A stretch of 64,000 bases of DNA from Rhodospirillales bacterium (lineage in GTDB: Bacteria > Pseudomonadota > Alphaproteobacteria > Acetobacterales > Acetobacteraceae). The stretch is from the NCBI GenBank assembly GCA_025362815.1, contig JANYFG010000049.1, positions 1-64,000 of the forward strand, written 5' to 3'. The stretch's first letter is position 1. Each line of letters opens with the position of its first letter. This document shows, one piece after another, positions 26,633-40,508 of this stretch. Both the position numbers and the translations under genes were made by a program. The notes below the pieces were generated by a model that saw only the letters and a program-made list of their open reading frames with translations, ran no database searches and was not told the origin of the DNA.

Positions 26633-29600
26633 TCACTCGCCAAGGGCGGGATGCTTTTCAGTTTCGTGTGGCCCCGAACTCGGTCCCTGGGGGTGGCCGG
26701 CGAATTTCGCCCGCGTCCATTCCCGCATACCTTGGAACAGCACGTAAAGCATCGGGATGAGAAAAATACCGATGGTGCTGGCGGCGATCATGCCGGCGAA
26801 CACCGGCATTCCGACAGCCCGGCGCGACAGTTGGGCGGCACCGGTGGCGGTGACCAGCGGTATCAGGCCCAGGATGAACGCGATGGAGGTCATCACCACC
26901 GCGCGAAACCGCGTGCGCGCGCCGAGAATGGCCGCCTCGCGTATCGAATGGCCGGCCTCACGCTGCTCCTTGCTGAATTCCACGATCAGAATGCCGTTTT
27001 TGGCCGCCAGCGCGATCAGCACCACAAGGCCGACCTGGGCGTAGATGTCCAGCGGTGTCTTCGCGATGTAGAGGCCGATGAACGAGCCGAGCACACCCAC
27101 CGTGACAGAGAGCAGAACGGGGATGGGGATGACCCAGCTTTCATACAGCGCCACGAGGAACAGATAGGCGAACAGGACCGCGAGGCCGAGGATGGAGCCG
27201 GTCTGGCCGCCGGCCTGGATCTCCTGATAGGCCGTGCCTGTCCATTCGAAGTCGTATCCCGCGGGCAGGGTGGTTTTCGACAGGTCCGCCATCACCTGCA
27301 GCGCAGCACCTGACGAGACACCCGGGGCCGGCGCGCCGTTGATGGTGATGGAGCGATAGTTGTTGTAGCGGCTGATCGTTTGCGGTCCCAGCACGATGCG
27401 CACATCGGCGATCGAGCGCAGCGGCACCATCGTGCCCTGCTTGTTGCGTATGAAGATGCGCCAGATGTTGGACAGGTCGATGCGATCGGCCGTCTCGCCT
27501 TGGACGTTGACCTGCCAAGTGCGGCCGAACAGGTTGAAATCGTTGACGTAGATACCGCCGAGCGTGGCTTGGAGCGAGGAGAACACGTCGGTGATGGACA
27601 GGCCGAGGGCCAGGGCCTTCTCACGGTCGATATCGAGGAAATAGGCGGGGGTGTTGGCGGAGAAACTGCTGAACACCCGTGTGAGCCGGGGGTCGCGGTT
27701 GGCCGCGGCGATCAGCCCGCCCATCGCGGACCCCATTTCGGTGGGGTCTCGCCCTTCGAGGTTCTGCAGCAGGTATTCGAAGCCGCCGCCGGTGGAGAGC
27801 CCGATGATCGGTGGCAGGTTGACCGGAAACACCACGGCTTCGCGGATCTGGCTGAGTGCGCCGAACAGCCTTCCGATCACCGCTTTCACGTTGTCCGCCG
27901 CCCCCGTCCGGTCGGCGAACGGCTTGAGGCGGCCGACGAGGAAGGCCGAATTGCTCTGCGCGCCGCCATCGAGCAGCGAGAAGCCCACGATCGCCAGCAT
28001 GTTGGAGATCTGTGGCTGCTGGCGGAAGATCGCTTCGACGCGCTTGACGACCTCACGGGTGCGGGTGACCGAGGCGCCGTCTGGCAATTGGACGAACGTG
28101 AAGAACGCGCCCTGGTCTTCCTCCGGCACGAAGCCGGTGGGCGTGATGGTGGACAGGCCGAAGGCGCCGGCGCCGATCACGCCGACCAGCAGCAAGGCCA
28201 CGACCGCGAACCGCAGCAGGCGCGCCACGATGTTGCCGAAGCCGTCGCGCACGGCATCGATGCGCCGCGAGATCCAGCCCATGACGCCGCGGCGTGGCCC
28301 GTTATGGCGCAGGAACACGCCGCAAAGGGCGGGCGACAGCGTGAGCGCGTTGGCAGCCGAGATCATCACCGCGACGCTGATGGTGACGGCGAACTGGCGG
28401 AACAGTGTGCCCGAGATGCCGGGGATGAAGGCCAGCGGCACGAACACCGACAAAAGCACCAGCGTGATGGCGATGATCGGGCCGGTGATCTGCGCCATCG
28501 CCTTTTTGGTGGCCTGCTGGGGTGTGAGCTCCGGCTCCTCCTCCATCACGCGTTCGACGTTTTCGACCACCACGATCGCGTCGTCCACCACGATGCCGAT
28601 CGCCAGCACGAGGGCCAGGAGCGAGACGGTGTTGGCGGAGAAGCCCACCGCCAGCAGCACCGCGAAGGTTCCGATCAGGCTGACGGGAATGGCGATGGTG
28701 GGGATGACGGTGGCGCGCAGATTGCCGAGGAACAGGAAAACGACGATCACCACGAGCACAAACGCCTCGATGAGGGTTTTGAGGACCTCGGAGATGGTGT
28801 CGGAGACGAAGCTGGAGCTGTCGTAGAAGATGATCTTCTTCATGCCGTCCGGAAACCGTTCGCTCAGCCGGTCCAGCGTGTCGTTGACGCGTTTGGCGGT
28901 TTGCACCGCGTTGGCGCCTGGCGCCAGGTAGATGGCCATGGTGACGGCCGGGTTGCCGTTGAGCCGGCTTTCGGTGTCCTGCTGGGCGGCGCCCAGTTCG
29001 AGCCGTGCCACATCGCGCACGCGCAGGAAGGAGCCGTCGGGGTTGGCGCGCACGATGATGGCGCCGAACTCATCGGTGGTGGTGAGCCGGCCTTTGGTCT
29101 GCAGGTTGATCTGAAAGCTGGTGGCGTCGTCGGTGGGGCGGGCGCCCACACGGCCCACCGGGGCCTGGATGTTCTGCGTTTGAATGGCGGCCACGATATC
29201 GGCGGGCACGAGCCCGAGCGCCAGGAGCCGGTCGGTCTGGAACCAGATGCGCATCGAATAGTCCAGCGCGCCGATGAGGCGGGACGAGCCCACGCCTGGT
29301 ATCCGGCCGATGGCGTCCAGCACGTTGATGGTGACGTAGTTGGAGATGAACAGCGGGTCTTGTTTGCCGCCTTCGCTGTAGAACTGCAGGAACTCCAGGA
29401 TCGCGGAGGACTGTTTTTGCACCGTCACGCCATTGCGCTGCACTTCGGCCGGCAGCTTGGACAGGGCGGACTGCACGCGGTTGTTGACGTTGACGGTGTT
29501 GATGTCGGCGTTGGTTCCGAGCGCGAAGCTGGCGGTGAGCGTGTAGCTGCCGTCGTTGCCGGAGTTGGACTTCATGTAGAGCATCTTGTCGGCGCCGTTG

Positions 29601-29809
29601 ACCTGCGCCTCCAACGGCTGCGCCACGGTTGCCTCGACCACGGCGGCGGACGCGCCGGGATAGCGCGTGGTGACCTGCACCTGGGGGGGCACGATGTCGG
29701 GGAACTGGCTGACGGGGATCTGGGTGAGGGCGAGGCCACCGGCGATGGTGGTGATGATGGCGATGACGATGGCCAGCCGTGGCCGGTCGACGAAGACGTC
29801 GGAAATCAT
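26633..29809 (-). CDS. RND efflux transporter permease (AcrB/HAE1 family)
   Basis: 1058 aa; [72 protein letters not shown]. Confidence 0.97.
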   Translation of the reverse strand: MISDVFVDRPRLAIVIAIITTIAGGLALTQIPVSQFPDIVPPQVQVTTRYPGASAAVVEATVAQPLEAQVNGADKMLYMKSNSGNDGSYTLTASFALGTNADINTVNVNNRVQSALSKLPAEVQRNGVTVQKQSSAILEFLQFYSEGGKQDPLFISNYVTINVLDAIGRIPGVGSSRLIGALDYSMRIWFQTDRLLALGLVPADIVAAIQTQNIQAPVGRVGARPTDDATSFQINLQTKGRLTTTDEFGAIIVRANPDGSFLRVRDVARLELGAAQQDTESRLNGNPAVTMAIYLAPGANAVQTAKRVNDTLDRLSERFPDGMKKIIFYDSSSFVSDTISEVLKTLIEAFVLVVIVVFLFLGNLRATVIPTIAIPVSLIGTFAVLLAVGFSANTVSLLALVLAIGIVVDDAIVVVENVERVMEEEPELTPQQATKKAMAQITGPIIAITLVLLSVFVPLAFIPGISGTLFRQFAVTISVAVMISAANALTLSPALCGVFLRHNGPRRGVMGWISRRIDAVRDGFGNIVARLLRFAVVALLLVGVIGAGAFGLSTITPTGFVPEEDQGAFFTFVQLPDGASVTRTREVVKRVEAIFRQQPQISNMLAIVGFSLLDGGAQSNSAFLVGRLKPFADRTGAADNVKAVIGRLFGALSQIREAVVFPVNLPPIIGLSTGGGFEYLLQNLEGRDPTEMGSAMGGLIAAANRDPRLTRVFSSFSANTPAYFLDIDREKALALGLSITDVFSSLQATLGGIYVNDFNLFGRTWQVNVQGETADRIDLSNIWRIFIRNKQGTMVPLRSIADVRIVLGPQTISRYNNYRSITINGAPAPGVSSGAALQVMADLSKTTLPAGYDFEWTGTAYQEIQAGGQTGSILGLAVLFAYLFLVALYESWVIPIPVLLSVTVGVLGSFIGLYIAKTPLDIYAQVGLVVLIALAAKNGILIVEFSKEQREAGHSIREAAILGARTRFRAVVMTSIAFILGLIPLVTATGAAQLSRRAVGMPVFAGMIAASTIGIFLIPMLYVLFQGMREWTRAKFAGHPQGPSSGPHETEKHPALGE

Positions 29810-29813
29810 ACGT

Positions 29814-31007
29814 TTAGCCTTTCGGCGCCGCAGCCGGGGCTGGGGGGGCCGGAGGGGGGGCGCCGGCCGGGGCCGGGTTGACGGGGGCGCCGGGCCGCAC
29901 GCGTTGCAGCCCTTCGGTGATCACGCTGTCGCCCTCGGACACGCCGGCCAGGATCACCGCGGTCTCGGGCGTTGCCTGCCCCAAAGTCACCCGGTGGACC
30001 TGCGCCTTCTTGTCGGCGTCGACGACGTAGACGAAGCTGCCCTGCTGGTCCGACAGCACGGCCACGCGGGGCACCGCCAGCGCCTGGACGGGCTGCACGC
30101 CTTCGAGGGTGACGGTGACGTAGGAGCCATCGATCAGATCGCGGTTGCCGGGCTCGCCCGCCTTCATCCCCGCGCGCAGCGGGTTGGGTATCACGGCGCG
30201 CAGATTGACGGTGTCTGTGCTGACCGCCACCGATGGGTCGACGTAGTCGAGCTTGCCATCCATTTTATACATCGTGCCGTCGGGCAGCCTGATGTGGATG
30301 ACGGCGCCGGCGAACCCGCCTTTGTCGGCGTATTTGGTGCGCAGATCGAGGGCCGCGCGCAGCGAGACCGGGAACACCACGTACATTGGGTCCTGGCTGA
30401 CCACGGTGGTGAGCGCGCCGGAGGTGGGGCCGACGACGTTGCCCACGGTGACGGTGGATTTCGAGGTTTTGCCCGCGAACGGGGCCTTGATATCGGTATA
30501 GTCCAGATTGATCTGGGATTGTCTTAGCTGCGCCTGCGCGGCCAGCAGCTGGGCCGCCTGGCTGGCCTGGCTGGCCTCCCGGTCATCGACGGTGGAGCGC
30601 TGGCCGGCCGGCGTGTTGAGCAGGGACTGGGCGCGGCCCAGGGTGATGACGGCGTTGCGCAGCAGGGCGGCATTCTGCTGCACGGCGGCCTGTTTGGCCT
30701 GCAGATCGGCCTCGAAAGGGCCGCGTTCCAGCTTGTAGAGAAGAGCCCCCTTGGTGACCTCCTCGCCTTCCTGGAATTCGCGTTCGGCGACGAAGGCCGT
30801 GACGCGGGCGATGATGTCCACCTTGTCGACCGCCTGGACGCGGCCCACGAACTGGCTGGTTTCGAACACGGCGCGTTTCTGCGCCACCACGACGCCCACC
30901 GCCGGCGGGGGCGCGCCGGGGCCGGCCTGGGCGAGCACGGGTGCGACAAGGGCAGGTTGGGTTGCGGCGGCGATGAGCAGGGGTATGATCGCGTGGCGCA
31001 AGCGCAT
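29814..31007 (-). CDS. RND efflux periplasmic adaptor subunit
   Basis: [27 protein letters not shown] signal peptide; [76 protein letters not shown]. Confidence 0.95.
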   Translation of the reverse strand: MRLRHAIIPLLIAAATQPALVAPVLAQAGPGAPPPAVGVVVAQKRAVFETSQFVGRVQAVDKVDIIARVTAFVAEREFQEGEEVTKGALLYKLERGPFEADLQAKQAAVQQNAALLRNAVITLGRAQSLLNTPAGQRSTVDDREASQASQAAQLLAAQAQLRQSQINLDYTDIKAPFAGKTSKSTVTVGNVVGPTSGALTTVVSQDPMYVVFPVSLRAALDLRTKYADKGGFAGAVIHIRLPDGTMYKMDGKLDYVDPSVAVSTDTVNLRAVIPNPLRAGMKAGEPGNRDLIDGSYVTVTLEGVQPVQALAVPRVAVLSDQQGSFVYVVDADKKAQVHRVTLGQATPETAVILAGVSEGDSVITEGLQRVRPGAPVNPAPAGAPPPAPPAPAAAPKG

Positions 31008-31210
31008 CGTGAATCCTTGGATGAAGTGGCGGCTGGCTGCCGCGAAGCCTGGCTGACTGTGCTGCAACGCAACACGCTGGGCGGACGCTGGCACGGACCC
31101 TGGCACGAACCCGCGCGACACCGCTAGCATCTTGGGACAATGCTTGATTTCGCAACAATTGTCATCCTGGCCAGAAAGCCGGGTGCCGTAGGCAAGAGAG
31201 GAACTGGCGG

Positions 31211-32131
31211 ATGCGCGAACGCGTGACGGTGTGCGAAGTGGGGCCGCGCGACGGCCTGCAGATGGCGAAGTCGCGCATGTCGACGGCGGTGAAAACGCGC
31301 TGGATCGCGGCGATGGCGGAATCCGGCGTGCCGGAGATCGAGGTTGGCAGTTTCGTGTCGCCGCGGCTGATCCCACAGATGTCCGACACCGCCGAGATTG
31401 TGCGGCGCGCGGTGTTGCTGCCGCGTGTGATCATCGTGGCGTTGGCGCCCAATCTGCGGGGCGCGCAGGAGGCGTATGCGGCAGGCGCGCACCGGATCAG
31501 CGTGCCGGTTTCAGTGAGCGAAGGGCATAGCCGCGCCAACCTCAATCGCACGCCGGATGAGCAGGTGGCGGAGGTGGCCCGCATCGTGTCGTGGGTGCGC
31601 GGGCAGGACCGGCCGATGGAGGTGGAGGGCGCGTGTTCCACGTCGTTCGGCTGTTCGTTCGACGGGCGCGTGGCCACCGCGTCCGTGGTGCGGGTGGCGG
31701 TCGAGCTGGCTGCCGTGGGCGTGGATATGGTGGCGTTGGCCGATACCGTGGGCTACGCCCATCCGTCGCTGATCCGCAGCGTGGTGCGCGCGGTGCGGGG
31801 CGAGATCGGCGCCCGGCTGGACGGCCTGCATCTGCACGACACGATGGGGCTGGGCATCGCCAACGCGCTGGCCGGGCTGGAGGAAGGCATACGGAATTTC
31901 GATGCGGCCTTGGCCGGGCTGGGCGGTTGCCCGTTCGCGCCGGGGGCGTCCGGCAATATCGTAACCGAGGACCTGGTGTTCATGCTGGAAAGCATGGGGT
32001 TCGACACCGGCATCGACCTCGACCGGCTGATCCGGGCGCGGGACATTCTGGCCGAGGGGCTGCCGGCGGAGGCGCTGCATGGCCAGGTTTCGGTGGCGGG
32101 CATTCCCAAGACGTTTCGGGTCGCGGCCTGA
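31211..32131 (+). CDS. Hydroxymethylglutaryl-CoA lyase-like protein
   Basis: 306 aa; VTVCEVGPRDGLQ, VDMVALADTVGYAHPSLI, LHLHDTMGLGIANALAGLEEGIRNFDAALAGLGGCPFAPGASGNIVTEDLVFMLESMG. Confidence 0.95.
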   Translation: MRERVTVCEVGPRDGLQMAKSRMSTAVKTRWIAAMAESGVPEIEVGSFVSPRLIPQMSDTAEIVRRAVLLPRVIIVALAPNLRGAQEAYAAGAHRISVPVSVSEGHSRANLNRTPDEQVAEVARIVSWVRGQDRPMEVEGACSTSFGCSFDGRVATASVVRVAVELAAVGVDMVALADTVGYAHPSLIRSVVRAVRGEIGARLDGLHLHDTMGLGIANALAGLEEGIRNFDAALAGLGGCPFAPGASGNIVTEDLVFMLESMGFDTGIDLDRLIRARDILAEGLPAEALHGQVSVAGIPKTFRVAA

Positions 32132-33304
32132 ATGTCGGCCATGCTGAAGGGCGTTCGCGTCGTCGAGTTCGCGCATATGGTGATGGGGCCCACGACGGGG
32201 CTGGTGCTGGCCGATCTCGGCGCCGACGTGATCAAGGTGGAGCCGGCGCCGGACGGCGACAACACGCGCAGGCTCGGCGGGTCCGGTGCCGGGTTCTTTG
32301 CCATGATGAATCGCAACAAACGCAGCGTGGCGGTGGATCTGAAATCCGAAGGTGGGCGGGCGTTCGTTCTGAGCCTTTTGGCGGACGCCGACGTGTTGGT
32401 GGAGAATTTCAGGCCGGGGGCGATGGAGAAGCTGGGCCTGGGGCCGGCCGCTTTGGCGACGCTGCACCCGAAGCTCATCTATTGTTCGTGCAAGGGGTTT
32501 CTGCCGGGGCCGTACGATCATCGTGTGGCGCTGGACGAGGTGGTGCAGATGATGGGCGGGCTGGCGTATATGACGGGCCTGCCGGGCAAGCCGATGCGGG
32601 CGGGGTCTTCGGTGAACGACATCATGGGCGGCATGTTCGGCGCCATCGGGATCCTGGCGGCGCTGCATGAGCGGCATGCGACCGGGCGGGGGCGGCATAT
32701 CCAGGCGGGGCTTTTCGAGAACAACGTGCTGCTGATGGCCCAGCACATGGCGCAGTTCGCGGTGAGCGGCAAAGAGGCCCCGCCGATGAGCGAGCGGATG
32801 GTGGCGTGGCCGATCTACGATATTTTCGACGTGTCGGACGGCCAGGTGTTCGTGGGCGTGGTGACGGACACGCAGTGGCGGGTGTTCTGCGAGGCATTCG
32901 GGCTGGAGGCGCTGATGGCACATCCGGATCTGGGCACCCAGGAACTGCGACGTGCGGCGCGGGGCTGGGTGATCCCGATGGTAGCGGAACGGCTTTCGGA
33001 TCTGACCAAAGCAAGTTTAATGGCGCGGTGCGAGGAATTGGGGCTGCCCTTCGCGCCGATCGCGCGGCCGGTGGAATTGTTCGACGATCCGCATTTGAAT
33101 GCCGAAGGCGGGCTGCTGCCGGTGACGTTGCCGGATGGGTCGGTGGCAAAGCTGCCGAACATCCCGCTGTCGATCGACGGGCGGCGGCCGGTGCTGCGGC
33201 ATGATCTGCCACGCGTGGGGCAGCATGGCGCGGAGGTTGCGCGCGAGTTGGGGTTGTCGGAGGCGCAGATCGCCGCGTTGCAGGAGGCGGGGGCTCTGAT
33301 GTGA
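32132..33304 (+). CDS. Family III CoA-transferase (CaiB/BaiF)
   Basis: 390 aa; LKGVRVVEFAHMVMGPTTGLVLADLGADVIKVEPAPDGDNTR, NRNKRSVAVDLKSEGG, ADVLVENFRPGAMEKLGLG; ATG directly abuts the upstream TGA. Confidence 0.95.
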   Translation: MSAMLKGVRVVEFAHMVMGPTTGLVLADLGADVIKVEPAPDGDNTRRLGGSGAGFFAMMNRNKRSVAVDLKSEGGRAFVLSLLADADVLVENFRPGAMEKLGLGPAALATLHPKLIYCSCKGFLPGPYDHRVALDEVVQMMGGLAYMTGLPGKPMRAGSSVNDIMGGMFGAIGILAALHERHATGRGRHIQAGLFENNVLLMAQHMAQFAVSGKEAPPMSERMVAWPIYDIFDVSDGQVFVGVVTDTQWRVFCEAFGLEALMAHPDLGTQELRRAARGWVIPMVAERLSDLTKASLMARCEELGLPFAPIARPVELFDDPHLNAEGGLLPVTLPDGSVAKLPNIPLSIDGRRPVLRHDLPRVGQHGAEVARELGLSEAQIAALQEAGALM

Positions 33305-33332
33305 AAATGGGGCGCCGCGAGGCACCCCATTT
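33305..33332. terminator. Bidirectional terminator-like hairpin between convergent genes
   Basis: AAATGGGG-cGCCgcgaGGCa-CCCCATTT between a + gene ending at 33304 and a - gene ending at 33373. Confidence 0.6.
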
Positions 33333-33372
33333 CCCACAGGCAGCGGTAGGATTATCCCACCCGCCGTCTGGT

Positions 33373-33921
33373 TTACTTCGGCAGCAGAACCTTGTCGACG
33401 ACGTGGATCACGCCGTTGGACTGCACGACGTCGGCGATCGTGACGGTGGACGTGCCGCCCTTTTCGTCGGTCAGGATCACGTTCTTGCCGGACATCGAGG
33501 CAACGAGCGTGCCGCCCTCGACGGTTTTGATGCTGTGCTTGCCCTTGTCGGCGGCGATCGCCTTCACGAGATCGGCAGCCATCACCTTGCCGGACACGAC
33601 ATGGTAGGTGAGGATCTTGGTCAGCGTGGCCTTGTTCTCAGGCTTCAGGAGCGTGTCCACCGTGCCGGCGGGCAGGGCTGCGAAGGCGTCGTTGGTCGGC
33701 GCGAACACGGTGAACGGGCCCTTGCCCTTCAGCGTGTCGACCAGGCCGGCGGCCTTGACGGCGGCGACCAGGGTGGTGTGGTCCTTGGAGTTCACCGCGT
33801 TTTCGATGATGTCCTTGGTGGGATACATCGCCGCGCCGCCGACCATCGGCTGGGCGAGCACGGGAAGGGCCGCGGTGGCAAGGCCGAGCGCCATTACGGC
33901 GACGCGAAAGTTCATGCGCAT
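33373..33921 (-). CDS. Fasciclin-domain secreted protein
   Basis: [23 protein letters not shown] signal; [60 protein letters not shown]. Confidence 0.95.
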   Translation of the reverse strand: MRMNFRVAVMALGLATAALPVLAQPMVGGAAMYPTKDIIENAVNSKDHTTLVAAVKAAGLVDTLKGKGPFTVFAPTNDAFAALPAGTVDTLLKPENKATLTKILTYHVVSGKVMAADLVKAIAADKGKHSIKTVEGGTLVASMSGKNVILTDEKGGTSTVTIADVVQSNGVIHVVDKVLLPK

Positions 33922-34051
33922 GTTGCGTATTCCTCTGGTTTCTTGAAAGCCTGAGCGTCTGGCTGAGTGCAACGGCGTGCCGTCACTCACCTCTTACATA
34001 CGCACGGACTTCGAAATTGGATGCCCCCGGCAGCCGAATGTTTCCGTGTTG

Positions 34052-34687
34052 TCACACAGGATCGTATTTTCGGCAGAAATCTGGGGCGGTCATGGCACGA
34101 AAATCAGCGAGACCGGTGCGGAGCTGGTCGTGCGTCCAGTCCCACCAGGCGATGCGCCCGAGCGCTTCGATGATCTCGGGGGTAAATCGGTAGCGCAGGA
34201 TGCGGCCGGGATTGCCGACCACGATGGCAAAGGCCGGCACATCCTTGGTGACGATGGTGCCGGCCCCCACGGCGGCGCCGTTGCCGAGCTTGACCCCGGG
34301 AAGCACGACGGCGCCGTGGCCGATCCAGACATCATGGCCCATCACACAGCGAAAGCTGCGGCGCCAATCGAAGAATTCGGCGTCGTCCTGGCCGAGGCCG
34401 TAGCTGCTGGAGCGATAGGTGAAGTGGCTGAGTGCCACGCGTTCCAGCGGGTGGTTGCCGGGATTGATGCGGGTGTGGGCGGCGATGGAGCAAAATTTGC
34501 CCACCGTGGTGTAGATGATGTCGCTGTCGTTCACGACGTAGGCGTAATCCCCGAAACTGCTCTCCGCGACTTTCGTGCGGGCGCCCACCTCGCAGAAACG
34601 GCCAAAGGTGCTGGCGCGGACGGAGGCGGTACGGTGGATGGACGGCTCGTCGCCCAGGTTCTTGTCTGATTTGGGATCGCGGGTCAT
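34052..34687 (-). CDS. Hexapeptide-repeat acyltransferase of the phosphonate-metabolism-associated type
   Basis: 211 aa; EPSIHRTASVRASTFGRFCEVGARTKVAESSFGDYAYVVNDSDIIYTTVGKFCSIAAHTRINPGNHP, FFDWRRSFRCVMGHDVWIGHGAVVLPGVKLGNGAAVGAGTIVTKDVPAFAIVVGNPGRILRYRF. Confidence 0.85.
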   Translation of the reverse strand: MTRDPKSDKNLGDEPSIHRTASVRASTFGRFCEVGARTKVAESSFGDYAYVVNDSDIIYTTVGKFCSIAAHTRINPGNHPLERVALSHFTYRSSSYGLGQDDAEFFDWRRSFRCVMGHDVWIGHGAVVLPGVKLGNGAAVGAGTIVTKDVPAFAIVVGNPGRILRYRFTPEIIEALGRIAWWDWTHDQLRTGLADFRAMTAPDFCRKYDPV

Positions 34688-34766
34688 GCGGGGCTCCTGG
34701 ATGCGCCCTTGTAAGGGTATGAGGTGGCTTCTTCCAGTTCGCGCCGAGTTGTCCTAGACGGGTGGG

Positions 34767-35618
34767 ATGACCAGAACGATCGCCTTTCAAGGCACCCCCG
34801 GCGCCTATTCCGACCTTGCCTGCCGCAACGCGTATCCGGGCTGGCAGACCATGGGGTGCTACAGTTTCGCCGATGCCATCGAGGCGGTGCATGCAGGGAC
34901 GGCCGAGCTTGCAATGCTGGCGTGCGAAAACAGCCTGGCGGGGCGGGTGCCGGATGTTCATTCGCTGCTGCCGGAGAGCGGTCTGCATGTGATCGGCGAG
35001 CATTTTCAACGGGTTGAGCATTGCCTGCTGGGAACCAAGGGGTCGAAGATCTCGGACATCAGGCGCGTTCACTCGCATCCGGTGGCGCTGCAACAGATCC
35101 GCAAGATTCTGGCGGAGTTGGGAGTGCAGGCGGTAGTGGAGGCGGATACCGCAGGGTCTGCCGAGCTCGTGGCGCAATGGGCCAACCCTGAGGACGCGGC
35201 GGTGGCGTCGTCTTTGGCGGGAGAGTTGTTCGGGCTGGAGGTGCTGCGGGCCAATGTGGAGGACGCGGCGCACAACACCACGCGGTTCTACGTGATGGCG
35301 AAGTCGCCCCTGATACCGCCCGCGTCGCAGCCGGGGCTGATGACCACGTTCGTGTTTCGTGTGCGCAACGTGCCGGCCGCGCTTTACAAGGGGCTGGGCG
35401 GATTCGCGACCAACGGCGTGAACATGACGAAGCTGGAAAGCTACATGGTGGATGGCGCGTTCACCGCCACGCAGTTTTTGTGCGAGGTGGAGGGGCATCC
35501 GGAGCAGCCCCATGTGCGCCGCGCGCTGGAGGAGCTGAGCTTTTTCTCGCGCGAGACGAAGATCATGGGTGTGTATCCGATGGCCGCGATGCGCGGCGTC
35601 TCGGCGGCGGCGGATTAG
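34767..35618 (+). CDS. pheA: Prephenate dehydratase
   Basis: 283 aa; RTIAFQGTPGAYSDLACRNAYPGW, LACENSLAGRVPDVHSLLPESGLHVIGEHF, NTTRFYVMA, ACT region LYKGLGGFATNGVNMTKLESYMVDGAFTATQFLCEVEGHPE. Confidence 0.97.
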   Translation: MTRTIAFQGTPGAYSDLACRNAYPGWQTMGCYSFADAIEAVHAGTAELAMLACENSLAGRVPDVHSLLPESGLHVIGEHFQRVEHCLLGTKGSKISDIRRVHSHPVALQQIRKILAELGVQAVVEADTAGSAELVAQWANPEDAAVASSLAGELFGLEVLRANVEDAAHNTTRFYVMAKSPLIPPASQPGLMTTFVFRVRNVPAALYKGLGGFATNGVNMTKLESYMVDGAFTATQFLCEVEGHPEQPHVRRALEELSFFSRETKIMGVYPMAAMRGVSAAAD

Positions 35619-35674
35619 ATCATGATGCGTCTGGGTTGATTAACCCGAACGCATAAACATGATCGATCAAACAA
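35616..35674 (-). repeat. Dispersed palindromic element, partial copy C (half element, reverse orientation)
   Basis: TAGATCATGATGCGTCTGGGTTGATTAACCCGAACGCATAAACATGATCGATCAAACAA matches the reverse complement of the copy B right half with one mismatch, then diverges abruptly. Confidence 0.9.
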
Positions 35675-35892
35675 ACGCGGCCGGGGATGCAGAGCGGCAA
35701 CACGTCGAACTCGATCCGGCGCGGCGCAAGGCCCTGTTCGAGCAGATGCTGGGGCTGTGGGAGATCGAGGCGCCGGGCACGGTGCTTCATCAGCCGCTGG
35801 AAACGTAAGGGGTGCGCAGGTCCGTCACCTGGCAGCCCTATACGTTCTATTTCATGGATCTGCGGCCGTACAATCTCGGCTTCGGGGCCTGA
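35675..35892 (+). pseudogene. C-terminal remnant of a peptide/dipeptide ABC transporter substrate-binding protein
   Basis: In-frame reading HVELDPARRKALFEQMLGLWEIEAPGTVLHQPLET*GVRRSVTWQPYTFYFMDLRPYNLGFGA*: SBP_bac_5-like C-terminus interrupted by TAA and lacking its N-terminus. Confidence 0.75.
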
Positions 35893-35899
35893 CGCGGTT

Positions 35900-39415
<3,516 letters not shown>

Positions 39416-39434
39416 GACTGAGACCGAGACTGAT

Positions 39435-39462
39435 GGCCCCCGGCGTGAAAGCGCTGGGGGCC
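39435..39462 (+). terminator. Hairpin downstream of katG
   Basis: GGCCCCC-ggcgtgaaagcgct-GGGGGCC followed by GTTTGG. Confidence 0.5.
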
Positions 39463-39469
39463 GTTTGGC

Positions 39470-40378
39470 CTATGTCGCGTGAAGCCAGCGTTTGGCGATG
39501 CGGCAGGCGACGGTGTAGGCGGGGTTGAAGACGTTGCCGATATCGTAGCGGACCACCTGGCCCATCACATGGCTGGCGGCCCGTGCGTCCAGGCCGTAAT
39601 CCTCCGACAGCCATTGTAGCATTTCCGTGGTGGCGTGTTGCAGCGCCTGATCCAACGGGCGGGCGTTGCCGATGGTGAAGATGTCGTCCGCGGTCTCGCC
39701 CCGCGGCCAGGTGATCCGGCGTTTCAGGACGCGAAACGCCACTTCCATCTCGAACGATGTCTCGATGCCGGTGCCGACGATTTCGCCGTCGCCCTGACAG
39801 GCGTGGCCGTCTCCGAGATAGAACAGCGCGCCGGGCACGGCGACCGGAAACCATGCGGTGGTGCCGGGGGCGAACAGGCGATAATCCATGTTGCCGCCAT
39901 TCTGCGCACTGGTGGCGGTGGACAGGGCCTGGCCGATGGCGGGGGCCACGCCGAAGCAGCCGATCATGGGCTGCAAGGGGGCCACGAAATTCCTGAGCGC
40001 GGTTGGCGGCTCGCGCAGGCGGACGGTGCCGGCCTCCGCATCGATGTCCCACACCGCGCGCTGGTTTTCGGGCCGGCTCATGATGGCGGCGGGGTCGAGC
40101 ACCGTGACGGCGAGTGGCGAATAAGTCCAGCCGGTGGCGCGGCTGGGGGTGAGGCGGATGATGTCCACCGCCAGCGTATCGCCGGGCTCGGCGCCCTCGA
40201 TGAAGAATGGCCCGGTCATCGGATTCGGCCCGCGCATTGCCTGGACCTCGTTTGCATCCAGGCCCGAGGCGTCGATCGTGTCGGTGATGACGGTGTCGCC
40301 ATCGGCCACGACGAGGCAAGGCTCGGCGGTGCCGATGACGTTGTGATAGCGCGTGGGGCGGAAGCGATGCGTGGCCAT
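39470..40378 (-). CDS. Acetamidase/formamidase family protein
   Basis: 302 aa; GPFFIEGAEPGDTLAVDIIRLTPSRATGWTY, LGDGHACQGDGEIVGTGIETSFEMEVAFRV. Confidence 0.93.
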   Translation of the reverse strand: MATHRFRPTRYHNVIGTAEPCLVVADGDTVITDTIDASGLDANEVQAMRGPNPMTGPFFIEGAEPGDTLAVDIIRLTPSRATGWTYSPLAVTVLDPAAIMSRPENQRAVWDIDAEAGTVRLREPPTALRNFVAPLQPMIGCFGVAPAIGQALSTATSAQNGGNMDYRLFAPGTTAWFPVAVPGALFYLGDGHACQGDGEIVGTGIETSFEMEVAFRVLKRRITWPRGETADDIFTIGNARPLDQALQHATTEMLQWLSEDYGLDARAASHVMGQVVRYDIGNVFNPAYTVACRIAKRWLHAT

Positions 40379-40508
40379 TTCAGGTTCCCCTGCGGTTGGT
40401 CGGTTGTGATTCGCTGTAGCACAGACGTTTTCCAGGGCGCGAACGGGCTCTGGCGGCCAGCGCCGTGTTCAGCCACGTTGCTGCTCTTCAGACCCACGAG
40501 GCGATGGA

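Noticed and set aside
24552-26747. 731-aa + strand ORF
   Set aside because: Antisense to the CoxL-like gene; Asp/His/Val/Gly-rich composition and no recognisable motif.
27380-29881. 833-aa + strand ORF
   Set aside because: Antisense to the RND permease; composition artefact of high-GC codon usage.
26633-31007. Complete tripartite RND efflux operon
   Set aside because: Only permease and periplasmic adaptor are present; no outer-membrane factor or adjacent TetR-type regulator was found.
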